Positions 1 to 8,069 of a stretch of 64,000 nt of DNA are shown here, one piece after another. The position numbers were made by a program, and so were the translations under genes. Source of the stretch: Streptomyces sp. ALI-76-A (lineage in GTDB: Bacteria; Actinomycetota; Actinomycetes; Streptomycetales; Streptomycetaceae); contig NZ_JASVWB010000002.1 of the NCBI RefSeq assembly GCF_030287445.1, positions 2,294,001 through 2,358,000 on the forward strand. The letters run 5' to 3'. The notes beneath the pieces were generated by a model. It was not told where the DNA came from. It saw only the letters and a list, made by a program, of their open reading frames with translations, and ran no database searches. Each line of letters begins with the position of its first letter. Within the stretch, counting starts at the first letter, position 1.

Positions 1-140
1 CGTGAGGCAGGACGCAGACCACCGGCGCCGGCACCGCGGGGAGCCACTCCCCCGGCCTTTCCCGCCCAGGTGAAGGACGCCGTCGCCCCGCGGGCCACGC
101 TGCCGGCCGTCGGCGTGGCCGCCCCTCCTCCGCACGCGAG

Positions 141-170
141 CGTCCCGCCCCTCGGGCGAGGGGCGGGACG
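141..170 (-). terminator. Rho-independent-type hairpin after the first protease gene
   Basis: A perfect 12-bp inverted repeat (arms 141-152 and 159-170, 6-nt loop) lies about 70 bp beyond the stop of the leftward protease gene at 241. It has no clear U-tract, which is normal for Streptomyces terminators. Apart from this hairpin I see nothing supportable in positions 1-240. Confidence 0.7.
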
Positions 171-240
171 TCACCGGGCGGCCGGCGGGACCGCGGCCGC
201 CGTACCGCCGCGCGACCGGCGGACCACCGCGGTGTGGCCG

Positions 241-1323
241 TCAGCCGATCTGGGCGCCGAAGACCGAGAGCGCCTCGGTGACCGGCTGGAAGAAGGTCTC
301 GCCGCCCGAGGCGCAGTCGCCGCTGCCGCCGGAGGTGAGGCCGATCGCGGTGCTGCCGGAGAAGAGCGAGCCGCCGCTGTCGCCGGGCTCGGCGCAGACG
401 TCGGTCCGGATCAGGCCGTTGACGATGTCGCCGTTGCCGTAGTTCACGGTGGCGTCCAGGCCGGTGACCGTGCCGCTGTGCACCTGGGTCGTGGAGCCGC
501 TGCGGGTGACCCGCATGCCGACGGTGGCCGCGGCCGCCTGGGTGATCTGCTGCGTGGAGCCGTTGTAGAGGTTCACCTCGCTCGGGTGGTCCACGCTGCC
601 GGTGTACTTGACCAGGCCGTAGTCGTTGCCGGGGAAGCTCGACTCCTCGTTCTGGCCGATGACGGTGCCGCCGGCGTCCGACCAGGTGGAGACGGACTCG
701 GTGCAGTGTCCGGCGGTGAGGAAGTACGGCTCGCCGCCCTTGACCACGTTGAAGCCCAGCGAGCAGCGCCCGCCACCGCCGGTGATGGCGTCACCGCCCG
801 CGACGAGGGGCTTGTACTCCCCCGTGGTGCGCCGGAGTTCGGCCGTGGCGCCGAGTCCGTCGACGACCTCGGTCAGCCTGGCCCATTCGGCGTCGGAGAC
901 CGTGCGGTCGGCGGTGACGACGACCTTGTTGGTCGTCGGGTCGGTCACCCAGGCGGTGCCGGGGATGCTCGCGTCCTGCTTCAGCGTGCCGTGGGCGCTC
1001 CTCAGCTCGGCGAGGGAGTTCCCGACGAGTCTGGCCTCGGCGCCGGCCGCCTCGACCGTCTTCGCCGCGCTCTCGTCGAGCACGTTGACCACGAGGCTCC
1101 TGGTCTTCGCGTCGTAGAACGTTCCCGCCGCGTCGGCGCCGAGGTCCTGACCGAGTGTCGAGGCGAGCTTTCCGGCCGCCAGGGCCGACAGCGGCGCGGG
1201 GTCGGAACTCTTCGGCGCCTCACTGGCGTTCGCGGACTGGAAGGTGACTCCCATGGCGACCAGTGCGGCGACGCCCGCACCTGCCACGGCGGCCCGCCGC
1301 CCGGGTATGCGTCGGTGCTTCAA
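241..1323 (-). CDS. Secreted trypsin-like serine protease, streptogrisin / alpha-lytic type (S1 family)
   Basis: Secreted endopeptidase made as a 360-residue pre-pro-enzyme. The TTG at 1323 is preferred because AGGAGG lies 7 nt upstream and the product then begins with a basic signal peptide (hydrophobic about 11-27, Ala-x-Ala-like cleavage near 32). Residues about 45-170 are the alpha-lytic-type propeptide. The mature domain should start near V174-A175 (GGDAI). The catalytic triad is visible as H206 (TAGHC), D234 (GNDYG) and S316 (GDSGG), with cysteines in the usual positions. It resembles its neighbour at 2036-2941 but has a longer pro-region and an S rather than P after GDSGG. Leftward monocistronic gene with its own hairpin at 141-170. 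Substrate preference is inferred only from the family. Confidence 0.93.
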   Translation of the reverse strand: MKHRRIPGRRAAVAGAGVAALVAMGVTFQSANASEAPKSSDPAPLSALAAGKLASTLGQDLGADAAGTFYDAKTRSLVVNVLDESAAKTVEAAGAEARLVGNSLAELRSAHGTLKQDASIPGTAWVTDPTTNKVVVTADRTVSDAEWARLTEVVDGLGATAELRRTTGEYKPLVAGGDAITGGGGRCSLGFNVVKGGEPYFLTAGHCTESVSTWSDAGGTVIGQNEESSFPGNDYGLVKYTGSVDHPSEVNLYNGSTQQITQAAAATVGMRVTRSGSTTQVHSGTVTGLDATVNYGNGDIVNGLIRTDVCAEPGDSGGSLFSGSTAIGLTSGGSGDCASGGETFFQPVTEALSVFGAQIG

Positions 1324-1686
1324 CTCGCGTCCTCCTGTGGGGGGTCGGTCCGGGCGATTGTGGGGACCGCGCGGACCGGAAGGCTGGTTGACGAGCCGCC
1401 CACTCTTCCGAATCCCACCGAGGGCGCACAAGGTCGACTTCAGGACGCGCGTAGAACGCGGTTGCGCGCCCCCTCCGGTTTTTGACGGTCCACGGTCACC
1501 CCAGGCGTTCGCGCCGCAAACACTACGCGCGAGTAACTCCACTCAGCCCGTGAGGACTAGTCCTGTCTTGAAATCGACCATCGCCCGGTGGAGTTCGCGT
1601 GGTGTTCGACGGGCGGACGTTGCTCTCGCACCGGTTGCTGCGCCACGAACGGGGCCCTGCGGGACCTGCTGAGGCGCCGTCGGCAT
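1324..1686. other. Intergenic region upstream of the first protease; no gene seen
   Basis: This stretch should carry the promoter of the leftward protease gene. I found no convincing coding frame. Its right end merges into the possible C-terminal tail of the slipin relic at 1687-1902. Confidence 0.4.
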
Positions 1687-1902
1687 CCGCTGGTGCGCCT
1701 TCTCCAGGAACCGCAGCAGTTCCACCGGGAACAACAGCACCAGCGTCGAGTCCTTCTCGGCGCCCACCGCCACCACCGTCCGGAGCAGCCGCGGTCGCGG
1801 CGCGGCGGGCCGGCCGGACATCTCCTTCGCGGCCTCGGCCGGCTGCGTCGACGCCAGGAGATCGGCGTCCGCGTCGATGACCCGGGCCCGCACTGCCGGT
1901 CG
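1687..1902 (-). pseudogene. C-terminal remnant of a slipin / SPFH (band 7) family protein
   Basis: The reverse strand reads about 72 codons that look like the C-terminal helical part of bacterial slipins: RARVIDADADL, then ASTQPAEAAKEM, then LLRTVVAVGAEK, then STLVLLFPVELLRFLEKA. In intact family members this follows the band-7 domain and a long heptad region. Here the region immediately upstream is the terminator and 3' end of the protease at 2036-2941, so the membrane anchor and the whole SPFH domain are missing. There is no plausible start codon with a ribosome-binding site. I read it as a decayed fragment left after a rearrangement. Recognition rests on remembered family sequence. Confidence 0.7.
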
Positions 1903-1944
1903 GCCTCGCCTGGCGGGCCATGGAACGTCCCGGACCCGGACAAG

Positions 1945-1983
1945 GGGGAGCCCCCGCACATCAGGCGTGTGCGGGGGCTCCCC
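1945..1983 (-). terminator. Strong hairpin terminator of the second protease gene
   Basis: A perfect 16-bp stem (1945-1960 with 1968-1983) and 7-nt loop stand about 50 bp after the stop of the leftward gene at 2036. It separates that gene from the slipin relic. Confidence 0.85.
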
Positions 1984-2035
1984 TGCCGCCGGCTGCGGGA
2001 CGGGCCGTGCGCAGGCCCGGACGTGCGGCCGGGGC

Positions 2036-2941
2036 CTAGTAGACGCTGACGCCGTAGGCGCTGAGGGCCTCCGTGACGGGCTGGAAGAACGTCGTTCCGC
2101 CGGAGGAGCAGTTGCCGCTGCCGCCGGAGGTCAGGCCGTACGCGGTGCCGTTGCTGCCGTAGAGCGGACCGCCGGAGTCGCCGGGCTCGGCGCAGACCGT
2201 GGTCTGGATCAGACCGGAGACGATGTCGCCGCCACCGTAGTTGACGGTCGCGTTGAGGGCGGTGACCCGGCCGCTGTGCGTACCGGTGGTGGAACCGTCG
2301 CGGATGACGGTGGTGCCCACGGCGGGCGTGGCCGCGCGGGTGATGTCCACCCCGTTGGCGGTGCCGGGCCGCGAGACGGACCCGCTGTAGCGCACGATGC
2401 CGTAGTCGTTGCCCGGGAAGCTGGAACCCGTGGTCGAACCGATGACCGTGGTGCGCCCGGAGTTGGAGTACCACGTGCCCGCGCCGTCGGTGCAGTGACC
2501 GGCGGTCAGGAAGTACTGGGTGCCGCTGCTGTTCTGGACGTTGAAGCCGAGGGAGCAGCGCCAGCTACTCGCATAGATGGCGTCGCCGCCCTGGATCAGC
2601 TTGCTGAACGTGCCGGGGGTGCGCTTGATCGTGAGCGCGTCGGCGTTGCCGCCCGCCTGCTGCTTGATCTTCGCGATCTCGGCTTCGGAGACCGTGCTGT
2701 CGACCGTGACGAGGACACGGTTGGTCTTGCTGTCGACGGCCCAGGCGGTGCCCGGGACGTCGGCCTTGAGCACCGAACTGTTCACGCTCTTGAGCTCGGA
2801 GGCACTGAACGTGGTGGGGGTGTCTGCCGCGTTGGCGCTGGGGATGGCGACAGCGGCGGCGGCCACGAGGCCGGTGGAAACGGCGATCAGCCGGGTCCGT
2901 CTCGAAATGCCGCTGCGGGGGGTGGTGCGCTTGATCCTCAC
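2036..2941 (-). CDS. Streptogrisin B-like secreted serine protease
   Basis: A 301-residue pre-pro-protease. The GTG at 2941 fits best: GGAGG lies about 8 nt upstream and the product starts with a basic N-terminus containing RR, a hydrophobic core (about 18-34) and an AxA-type site near 38. Residues about 40-116 are the short propeptide typical of S. griseus SprA/SprB. The mature enzyme would start at about L116-I117 and be about 185 residues, the streptogrisin B length. It ends in [10 protein letters not shown] like that family. Triad: H149 (TAGHC), D179 (GNDYG), S256 (GDSGGPL). Expected to act extracellularly on proteins, with chymotrypsin-like specificity by family. It has its own terminator at 1945-1983. 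Confidence 0.95.
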   Translation of the reverse strand: MRIKRTTPRSGISRRTRLIAVSTGLVAAAAVAIPSANAADTPTTFSASELKSVNSSVLKADVPGTAWAVDSKTNRVLVTVDSTVSEAEIAKIKQQAGGNADALTIKRTPGTFSKLIQGGDAIYASSWRCSLGFNVQNSSGTQYFLTAGHCTDGAGTWYSNSGRTTVIGSTTGSSFPGNDYGIVRYSGSVSRPGTANGVDITRAATPAVGTTVIRDGSTTGTHSGRVTALNATVNYGGGDIVSGLIQTTVCAEPGDSGGPLYGSNGTAYGLTSGGSGNCSSGGTTFFQPVTEALSAYGVSVY

Positions 2942-3788
2942 TTTTCGTTCCTCCACATGGGAAGTAGGGGGCCCTCGTGGGGTTTGGGCCCGTGAGGCGC
3001 AGCCAGGGAACCGATTGCCCGGATTCCGGACACGTCGTGACCCTGACAAGCGCTGAGGGGGAGTATTCGGCCGAACGGACGGTCGGCGCAAGGGCGCCTT
3101 TCGGCCGTCAACCTTTGAACCGACTGTGCGGAGGATCGGTCCCTTCCGGCCGGTCGTCGACCCGGCGCACCTCCCGGCCCGGCGCCACGAGGGCCAGGTG
3201 GTACCCGGTGGCGGTAGCGGTGGCGGCAAGGGGAGAGGAGGTGGCCGGCGGCCGCCACGCCGTCGGTGGCGCACGGCGGTTGCCGGACCGTCGTGCGGCC
3301 CTCGGCGTCCGGCACGACGGGCCGCGGGGACCGGAACCGGCGACCCCGGTCCCCCTCCCGCGGCATCGCCGGCAAGAGCCCCACCCCGAGCCCGTCGCCC
3401 GGACCGCACGGCGAGCAGCGCCCGGCACCGGACGGCGGCGCCCAGAACCTGCGGTCAGGGTCTGGCGCTCCTCCACCACGGCTGGCGCTCCCCGCCACGG
3501 CGCACCGGTCGGCAGGCCGGGCACGAGTGCTCCGAGGCGTGTCGATGCGACCGCCCGCGCCGAGCCGTCACCCACCAGCCGGGCGTGACCCTTCCGAACC
3601 GGGGACGCCGGGCTCCGGTATCACGACGTCACGGATCCCACCGCCGGTCACGGACCCGGACGGAGACGCAGACGGAGACGGAGCCCCAGACGCAGACGCA
3701 GACGCAGACGCAGACAAGGAACCTCGCGGACCCCGGGGCGCCGCTCCGCACGGCGCTCTACCGGCCGCGAGCCCTTGACCCCGCGGAG
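2942..3788. other. Long intergenic region, no convincing gene
   Basis: About 850 bp lie between two leftward genes. The left end must hold the promoter of the protease at 2036-2941. Reverse-strand frames around 3108-3340 have faintly protein-like stretches spread over two frames, so an old degraded gene is possible, but I cannot name a family. The right end holds a GACGCA-type hexamer repeat. Confidence 0.4.
3660..3714. repeat. Hexanucleotide microsatellite, GACGCA/GACGGA type
   Basis: An imperfect array of GACGGA and GACGCA units starts at 3660 and becomes four exact GACGCA copies at 3689-3712. It is period 6, so any reading frame gives a dipeptide repeat (Ser-Ala on the reverse strand, Asp-Ala or Thr-Gln forward). 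No supported gene covers it. Confidence 0.85.
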
Positions 3789-4982
3789 TCAGCAGTTGCA
3801 CCCGCAGTCACACCCGTCGCATCCGCAATCGCACCCGTCGCCACAGCACTTCCCGCAGCAGTCGCAGCAGGAGCAGCAGTCGCCGCAGCCGCCGCAGTCC
3901 GCGGTGGCGCACGGTCCCTGCCGGCGCTCCCGGCTCCACGGGTCCTCGAACTCCCCGCAGCACATCTGGCACGTACAGGCCAGCCCCAGCCACACCGCGC
4001 ACCCGGCGAGCAGCCCGCGCCGGTCACGGCGCGGCGGCTCCGGGGGCAGCGGGGCGCCCGGACCGCCGGGCGGGGCGTACGGCCCGGACGGCGACGCGCC
4101 GGACAGCGTGGGCCCGTGCGCACAGGAGGCGGTGCCGAAGGCCCGGTCCACGGAGATGCGCAGTTCGTGGACGAACAGCCGGTGCGCGAGCTTCGCGTCC
4201 GTGAACGCGGCCTCCCGCAGCGCCAGCCGGATCCCGTGCACGGCGTCATCGGCGAGCCGCCGGGCTTCCGTCAGGGACGTCCCGGTCGCGGCGAGCGGGT
4301 TCCAGGCACCCGACGCGGCGTCAGCCTCCCTGTCCTCCACGGCGTCCAGAAGATGCGCGAGCCGGCCGAAGAGACGGCCGGCCTCGGCGAGCGGCTCGGC
4401 GTTGCCGGGACGCCCGGCCAGGACCGCGGTGTGCGCGAAGGCCGCCGCGGTCGCGGTCTCGGTCGGTTCGGTCACCGTCAGCAGGGGCGTGCCGGGCCCG
4501 GCGAGCGCCTCGATGCCGACCTGGCGGTCCACGGCGTCGACGAGTACGGCGGTGTCGAACCCGACGCCCGAACCGGTCCGCTCACCGGCCCGGCCCCAGC
4601 TCGTCGCGACCCGGCGGGCGGCGAGCGCCACCGGCCCGCGGGCCAGCAGCCCGTCCCCGTCGGCGACATGGTCGCGCACCTTGGCCGAGGCCAGCACCAG
4701 CGAGACGGCCGCCGCGAGCCGGGCCCCCTCACCCTGCGCGACGGAGGCGGTACGCATCCCCCGCAGGGGGCAGGGGCCCGCCGTACGCCGCCCCTGCCCG
4801 TCCCGTTCGGCCTGAGCCTCCGTCAGAACGGATATCAGCAGCCCGTCGTAGTTCGTCACGACCCGCGCGAACTGTCCGTGGTCCTTGCGCAGCGCGAGAC
4901 ACAGCCCGCACAAATGCGCCATCCACTGGTCTTTGAGGCTCTCACCGAGCCGATGACGGCACGGTCTGACGATTCCGAACAC
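3789..4982 (-). CDS. DUF5685-like protein with a very cysteine-rich C-terminal tail
   Basis: A 397-residue protein of unknown function. The GTG at 4982 is chosen because GGGGGGAT precedes it and the product then starts with the FGIVRPCRHRL block I associate with DUF5685. An N-terminal HLCGLCLAL segment supplies a CxxC pair. The middle (about 60-300) is Ala/Leu-rich and helical. A Pro/Gly-rich linker (about 300-325) leads into the last 71 residues, which contain 23 cysteines, mostly as CC, CxC and CGxC clusters with Gly and Asp. This suggests binding of several metal ions or Fe-S clusters, but the sequence alone does not prove it. No signal peptide is seen, so a cytoplasmic location is likely. 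Older annotations of such genes as regulatory proteins have no basis that I can see. Confidence 0.75.
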   Translation of the reverse strand: MFGIVRPCRHRLGESLKDQWMAHLCGLCLALRKDHGQFARVVTNYDGLLISVLTEAQAERDGQGRRTAGPCPLRGMRTASVAQGEGARLAAAVSLVLASAKVRDHVADGDGLLARGPVALAARRVATSWGRAGERTGSGVGFDTAVLVDAVDRQVGIEALAGPGTPLLTVTEPTETATAAAFAHTAVLAGRPGNAEPLAEAGRLFGRLAHLLDAVEDREADAASGAWNPLAATGTSLTEARRLADDAVHGIRLALREAAFTDAKLAHRLFVHELRISVDRAFGTASCAHGPTLSGASPSGPYAPPGGPGAPLPPEPPRRDRRGLLAGCAVWLGLACTCQMCCGEFEDPWSRERRQGPCATADCGGCGDCCSCCDCCGKCCGDGCDCGCDGCDCGCNC

Positions 4983-5282
4983 GATGATCCCCCCGGCGGT
5001 GCGTACGCGTTGAACTGCGCTGAGCTGCGGCAGCGTACCCGCTCCGCATTCACCCGTACGCACCGGCCATCACCCGTACGCCGTGAAGAATCATATTTCA
5101 CTCACAGTCAGCAGCCGTTTGCGCAACGACCCTTGGGACACAAGGACTCTCGACGGATTCGCTGTGCACCAGTACCGTCACAAACCCCCCGCGCGGCGTC
5201 TATCCACTTGGCGCACCGTCCGCATCATGGATGACCATAGGGATGCGGAAAGCATGAAAGACCGCTGTGAGAGGAGGCGTCC

Positions 5283-5720
5283 ATGGGATCGGTACGCAAG
5301 GCAAGTGCCTGGCTTGGCCTCGTCGACGACAACGAAGACGAGCGTTACTACGACGACGACTACACCGAGGGGACCGAGCCCGGGGATGCCTGGGTCACCG
5401 ACCCGCGGGTCAAGGTGGCGTCCGACGTCGCCGTGGAGAAGGGCCGTCGGATCGGCACGGTCACCCCGGACAGCTTCCGGGACGCCCGCGCGATCGGTGA
5501 GCTGTTCCGCGAGGGCGTCCCGGTCATCATGAACCTCACGGCCATGGAAGCCGGCGACGCCAAGCGGGTCGTCGACTTCGCGGCCGGGCTGATCTTCGGC
5601 CTGCGCGGATCCATCGACCGGGTGTCCAACCGGGTCTTCCTGCTGACCCCCGCCGACACGGAGATCATCAACGGGGAACCGGCCGCCCACCGCACGGACG
5701 GCTTCTTCAACCAGAGCTGA
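5283..5720 (+). CDS. SepF-like cell-division protein (SflA/SepF paralogue)
   Basis: A 145-residue cytoplasmic protein with an acidic N-terminal linker (about 15-45) and a SepF/DUF552 domain (about 60-135: GTVTPDSF ... PVIMNLT ... [21 protein letters not shown]). SepF proteins polymerise and tether FtsZ to the membrane. Streptomyces carry one SepF beside ftsZ plus extra paralogues. From memory, the S. coelicolor paralogue SflA (SCO1749) lies in this same neighbourhood and limits ectopic septation, so orthology is likely. GAGGAGG stands just upstream of ATG 5283. It is monocistronic with a terminator directly after the stop. The short N-terminus lacks an obvious membrane-targeting helix. Confidence 0.88.
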   Translation: MGSVRKASAWLGLVDDNEDERYYDDDYTEGTEPGDAWVTDPRVKVASDVAVEKGRRIGTVTPDSFRDARAIGELFREGVPVIMNLTAMEAGDAKRVVDFAAGLIFGLRGSIDRVSNRVFLLTPADTEIINGEPAAHRTDGFFNQS

Positions 5721-5745
5721 GGCAGGGCCGCTCACCGGCCCTGCC
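5721..5745. terminator. Bidirectional hairpin between convergent genes
   Basis: A 10-bp perfect stem (5721-5730 with 5736-5745) with a 5-nt loop begins at the first base after the SepF-like stop codon. It lies between that gene and the convergent dehydrogenase remnant. Confidence 0.75.
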
Positions 5746-5758
5746 CGCTGTGGGGGAG

Positions 5759-6157
5759 TCAGCGGAAGGCGTCGAGCCCGGTGAGCGCCTTGCCCAGCAC
5801 GAGCTGGTGCATCTCGACGGTGCCCTCGTAGGTGAGCACCGACTCGAGATTGGTCGCGTGCCGCATCACGGGGTACTCGAGCGAGATCCCGTTGGCACCG
5901 AGGATGGTGCGGGCCGTACGGCAGATGTCGATGGCCTCGCGAACGTTGTTGAGCTTGCCGAAGCTGACCTGCTCGGGACGCAGGCGGCCGGCGTCCATGC
6001 GCCGCCCCAGGTGATGGGCGAGCGAAATCCCCTTGTGCAGTTCGACCGCCATGTCGGCGAGCTTGGCCTGGGTCAGCTGGAACCCGCCGATGGGCCGCCC
6101 GAGCTGCTCCCGCGTCCTGGCGTAGGCGACCGCGGCCTCGAAGCAGGACCGGGCACG
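5759..6157 (-). pseudogene. Truncated glutaryl-CoA / acyl-CoA dehydrogenase, C-terminal third only
   Basis: The reverse strand encodes about 133 codons matching the C-terminal helical domain of glutaryl-CoA-type acyl-CoA dehydrogenases: ARSCFEAAVAYARTREQ, GRPIGGFQLTQAKLADM, GANGISLEYPVMRHATNLES and YEGTVEMHQLVLGKALTG. The latter retains the catalytic-base Glu region. Full-length enzymes are about 390-400 residues. The N-terminal FAD and substrate domains are absent, and homology stops around 6150-6160, just before the 3' end of the MFS gene at 6210. An internal ATG at 6052 could only make a 97-residue fragment. I infer a deletion or replacement event with its breakpoint between about 6157 and 6210. 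Confidence 0.85.
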
Positions 6158-6209
6158 TCCGCCTGTCAGCGCCCGTGACGAGGGTGCGCGGGTGGGGAAC
6201 TTCCCGGGG

Positions 6210-7811
6210 TCAGGCGGAGACGCGGGACTCCGCGACCTCCCTGGGGCCCGGAAGGTCCACCTTCGCCTCCGGCTCCCCGCACTGCATCACCCGCGGCAAC
6301 CGCAGCGCCATCAACGCCCCCAGCACCAACAGCCCCGCGCTGACCAGCAACGTCACATGCAGCCCGTACACGAAGCAGTCCCGGGCGGTGCGCCGCAGGG
6401 CCACCCCGGCCTCCCCGCCCAACCGCCCGGCGACCTCGTACGCCTCCCCCAGCGAATGCCCCGCCGCCGCCGACGCCGCCGCCGGTACGCCGGGAACCGA
6501 CGACACCCCGGGCGCGTACGCCGCGTTCATCACGCTGCCGAGCAGGGCGATGCCGATGCCCGCGCCCAGCTGGTAGGAGGTCTCGCCGATCGCCGCGGCC
6601 CCGCCCGCTTGCTCCGGCGGAGCCTCGCTCAGCATCGACTCGTAGGCCCCGAACAGCGTCGTCTCCAGTCCGAAGCCCAGCAGTACGAACCCGGTCAGCA
6701 TCAGCGGGGCGTTGTCCTCGCCGCCCAGCGCGGTCAGCAGCACCACGGCCACCGCCGTCAGGCAGAATCCGCAGCTCACCATCCGCCGCGGCCCGAACCG
6801 GCGCAGCATCCGCGCCCCCGCCAGCCCCGCCGCCATCGCGGCGATCGTCAGCGGCAGCAGCCGGAGCCCCGTCTCCAGCGGGGACAGCCCCAGCACCAGT
6901 TGCAGGTACTGGGCCGCGATCAGCTCCAGGCCGACCAGCGCGAGCATCGCCAGCACGATGCACCCCACCGACGTGCTGAACGCCGGCCGCGCGAACATCC
7001 GCAGGTCCACCAGCGGATGCGCCAGCCGCCGCTGCCGCCGTACGAAGAGAACGATCAGCACCGCGCCCACCAGCAGCTGCGCCACGGTGAACGGCCCCAG
7101 CTCCCCGCCCCCGAGCCGCTTGACGCCCAGCACCAGGGCGAACAGCCCGCCCGCGGCCATCAGCGCGCCGACCACGTCCCACGGGCCCTTGCCGTCACCC
7201 CGCGACTCCGGCAGCAGCAGCCGTCCGATCGGGAGGCTGACCAGCATCAACGGAATGTTGACGAGGAACACCGAGCCCCACCAGAAGTGCTCCAGCAGGA
7301 AACCGCCGAGCAGCGGGCCGACCGCCGCGCCGACCGCCGCCACCGCACTCCAGACGCCTATCGCGAGCGCCCGCTCCCGCCGGTCGGGAAAGACCTGGCG
7401 CAGGATGGACAGCGTCGCCGGCATGATCATCGCGCCGCCGACCCCGAGCAGCGCCCGCGCCACGATCAGCATCTGCGCGCTCTCCGCGAGGGCGGCCAGG
7501 GCGGAGGCGACGCCGAACAGGGCGTATCCGAAGAGCAGGATGCGTCTGCGGCCGACGCGGTCGCCGAGCGTGCCGAAGAGGATCAACAGCGAGGCGCAGA
7601 CGAGCGGATAGACGTCGACGATCCAGAGCAGCTCTATCCCGCCGGGCCTGAGGTCCTCGGTGACGGCGGGTACCGCCACGTGCAGCACGGTCGCGTCGAG
7701 CGCGACCAGGAGCAGGCTGGTACAGAGGACGAACAGGACCACCCAGCGGTTGGCACCGGCCCCGGCCGCCCGACGGCGCAGCGCAGCGGCAGCCGTGGTC
7801 GTCCCGGACAT
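6210..7811 (-). CDS. MFS drug/proton antiporter, DHA2 (EmrB/QacA) type, 14 TM
   Basis: A 533-residue membrane exporter. ATG 7811 follows GGGAGG at 7-nt spacing. The first helix starts at about residue 21 (VVLFVLCTSLLLVALDATVL, the DHA2 motif D1 with LDATVLHVAVP). The cytoplasmic loop motif A appears as GDRVGRRRIL and motif C-like glycines follow in helix 5. The length and helix count fit the 14-TM DHA2 family that exports antibiotics and lipophilic cations. No TetR or MarR regulator is adjacent. The divergent neighbour begins at 8070, so both promoters must share 7812-8069. The gene abuts the truncated dehydrogenase, so it may be the incoming partner in that rearrangement. The substrate is unknown. 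Confidence 0.92.
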   Translation of the reverse strand: MSGTTTAAAALRRRAAGAGANRWVVLFVLCTSLLLVALDATVLHVAVPAVTEDLRPGGIELLWIVDVYPLVCASLLILFGTLGDRVGRRRILLFGYALFGVASALAALAESAQMLIVARALLGVGGAMIMPATLSILRQVFPDRRERALAIGVWSAVAAVGAAVGPLLGGFLLEHFWWGSVFLVNIPLMLVSLPIGRLLLPESRGDGKGPWDVVGALMAAGGLFALVLGVKRLGGGELGPFTVAQLLVGAVLIVLFVRRQRRLAHPLVDLRMFARPAFSTSVGCIVLAMLALVGLELIAAQYLQLVLGLSPLETGLRLLPLTIAAMAAGLAGARMLRRFGPRRMVSCGFCLTAVAVVLLTALGGEDNAPLMLTGFVLLGFGLETTLFGAYESMLSEAPPEQAGGAAAIGETSYQLGAGIGIALLGSVMNAAYAPGVSSVPGVPAAASAAAGHSLGEAYEVAGRLGGEAGVALRRTARDCFVYGLHVTLLVSAGLLVLGALMALRLPRVMQCGEPEAKVDLPGPREVAESRVSA

Positions 7812-8069
7812 GTATGTACCTCCCAGATGTTCCCTCGCGTTCGGCGGGCTCACGGGGTGGGGACTCCCGTGACTCGGCCGGAGAGGAGCGGTGGTCCCCG
7901 GCCCGCGCACGACGTACGAGTGACACGCCAGCGTACGCGAGTCCGTCCCGGAGCCCAGTGGCGGACCTCTCAGACTCGTCCGGAACCCATGTGGTGTACG
8001 CCACTCCCCCTGGCCGTCTCCACGCCCCCGGGGGCGGCCCGGTTCCGTGCCCGGTCGATAATCGGCCGC

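Noticed and set aside
3108..3498. Reverse-strand frames that read faintly protein-like across two phases upstream of the streptogrisin B-like gene
   Set aside because: No recognisable family, no start with a ribosome-binding site, and the signal switches frame. At best a very old relic.
3568..3801. Reverse-strand 77-codon frame with Ser-Ala repeats overlapping the end of the Cys-rich gene
   Set aside because: Composition is explained by the hexamer repeat; no Shine-Dalgarno or domain supports it.
6192..8069. Rightward open frame running through the MFS gene into the mannosyltransferase gene
   Set aside because: The part before 8070 is antisense to the MFS exporter and has Arg/Gln/His-rich composition typical of shadow frames in high-GC DNA.
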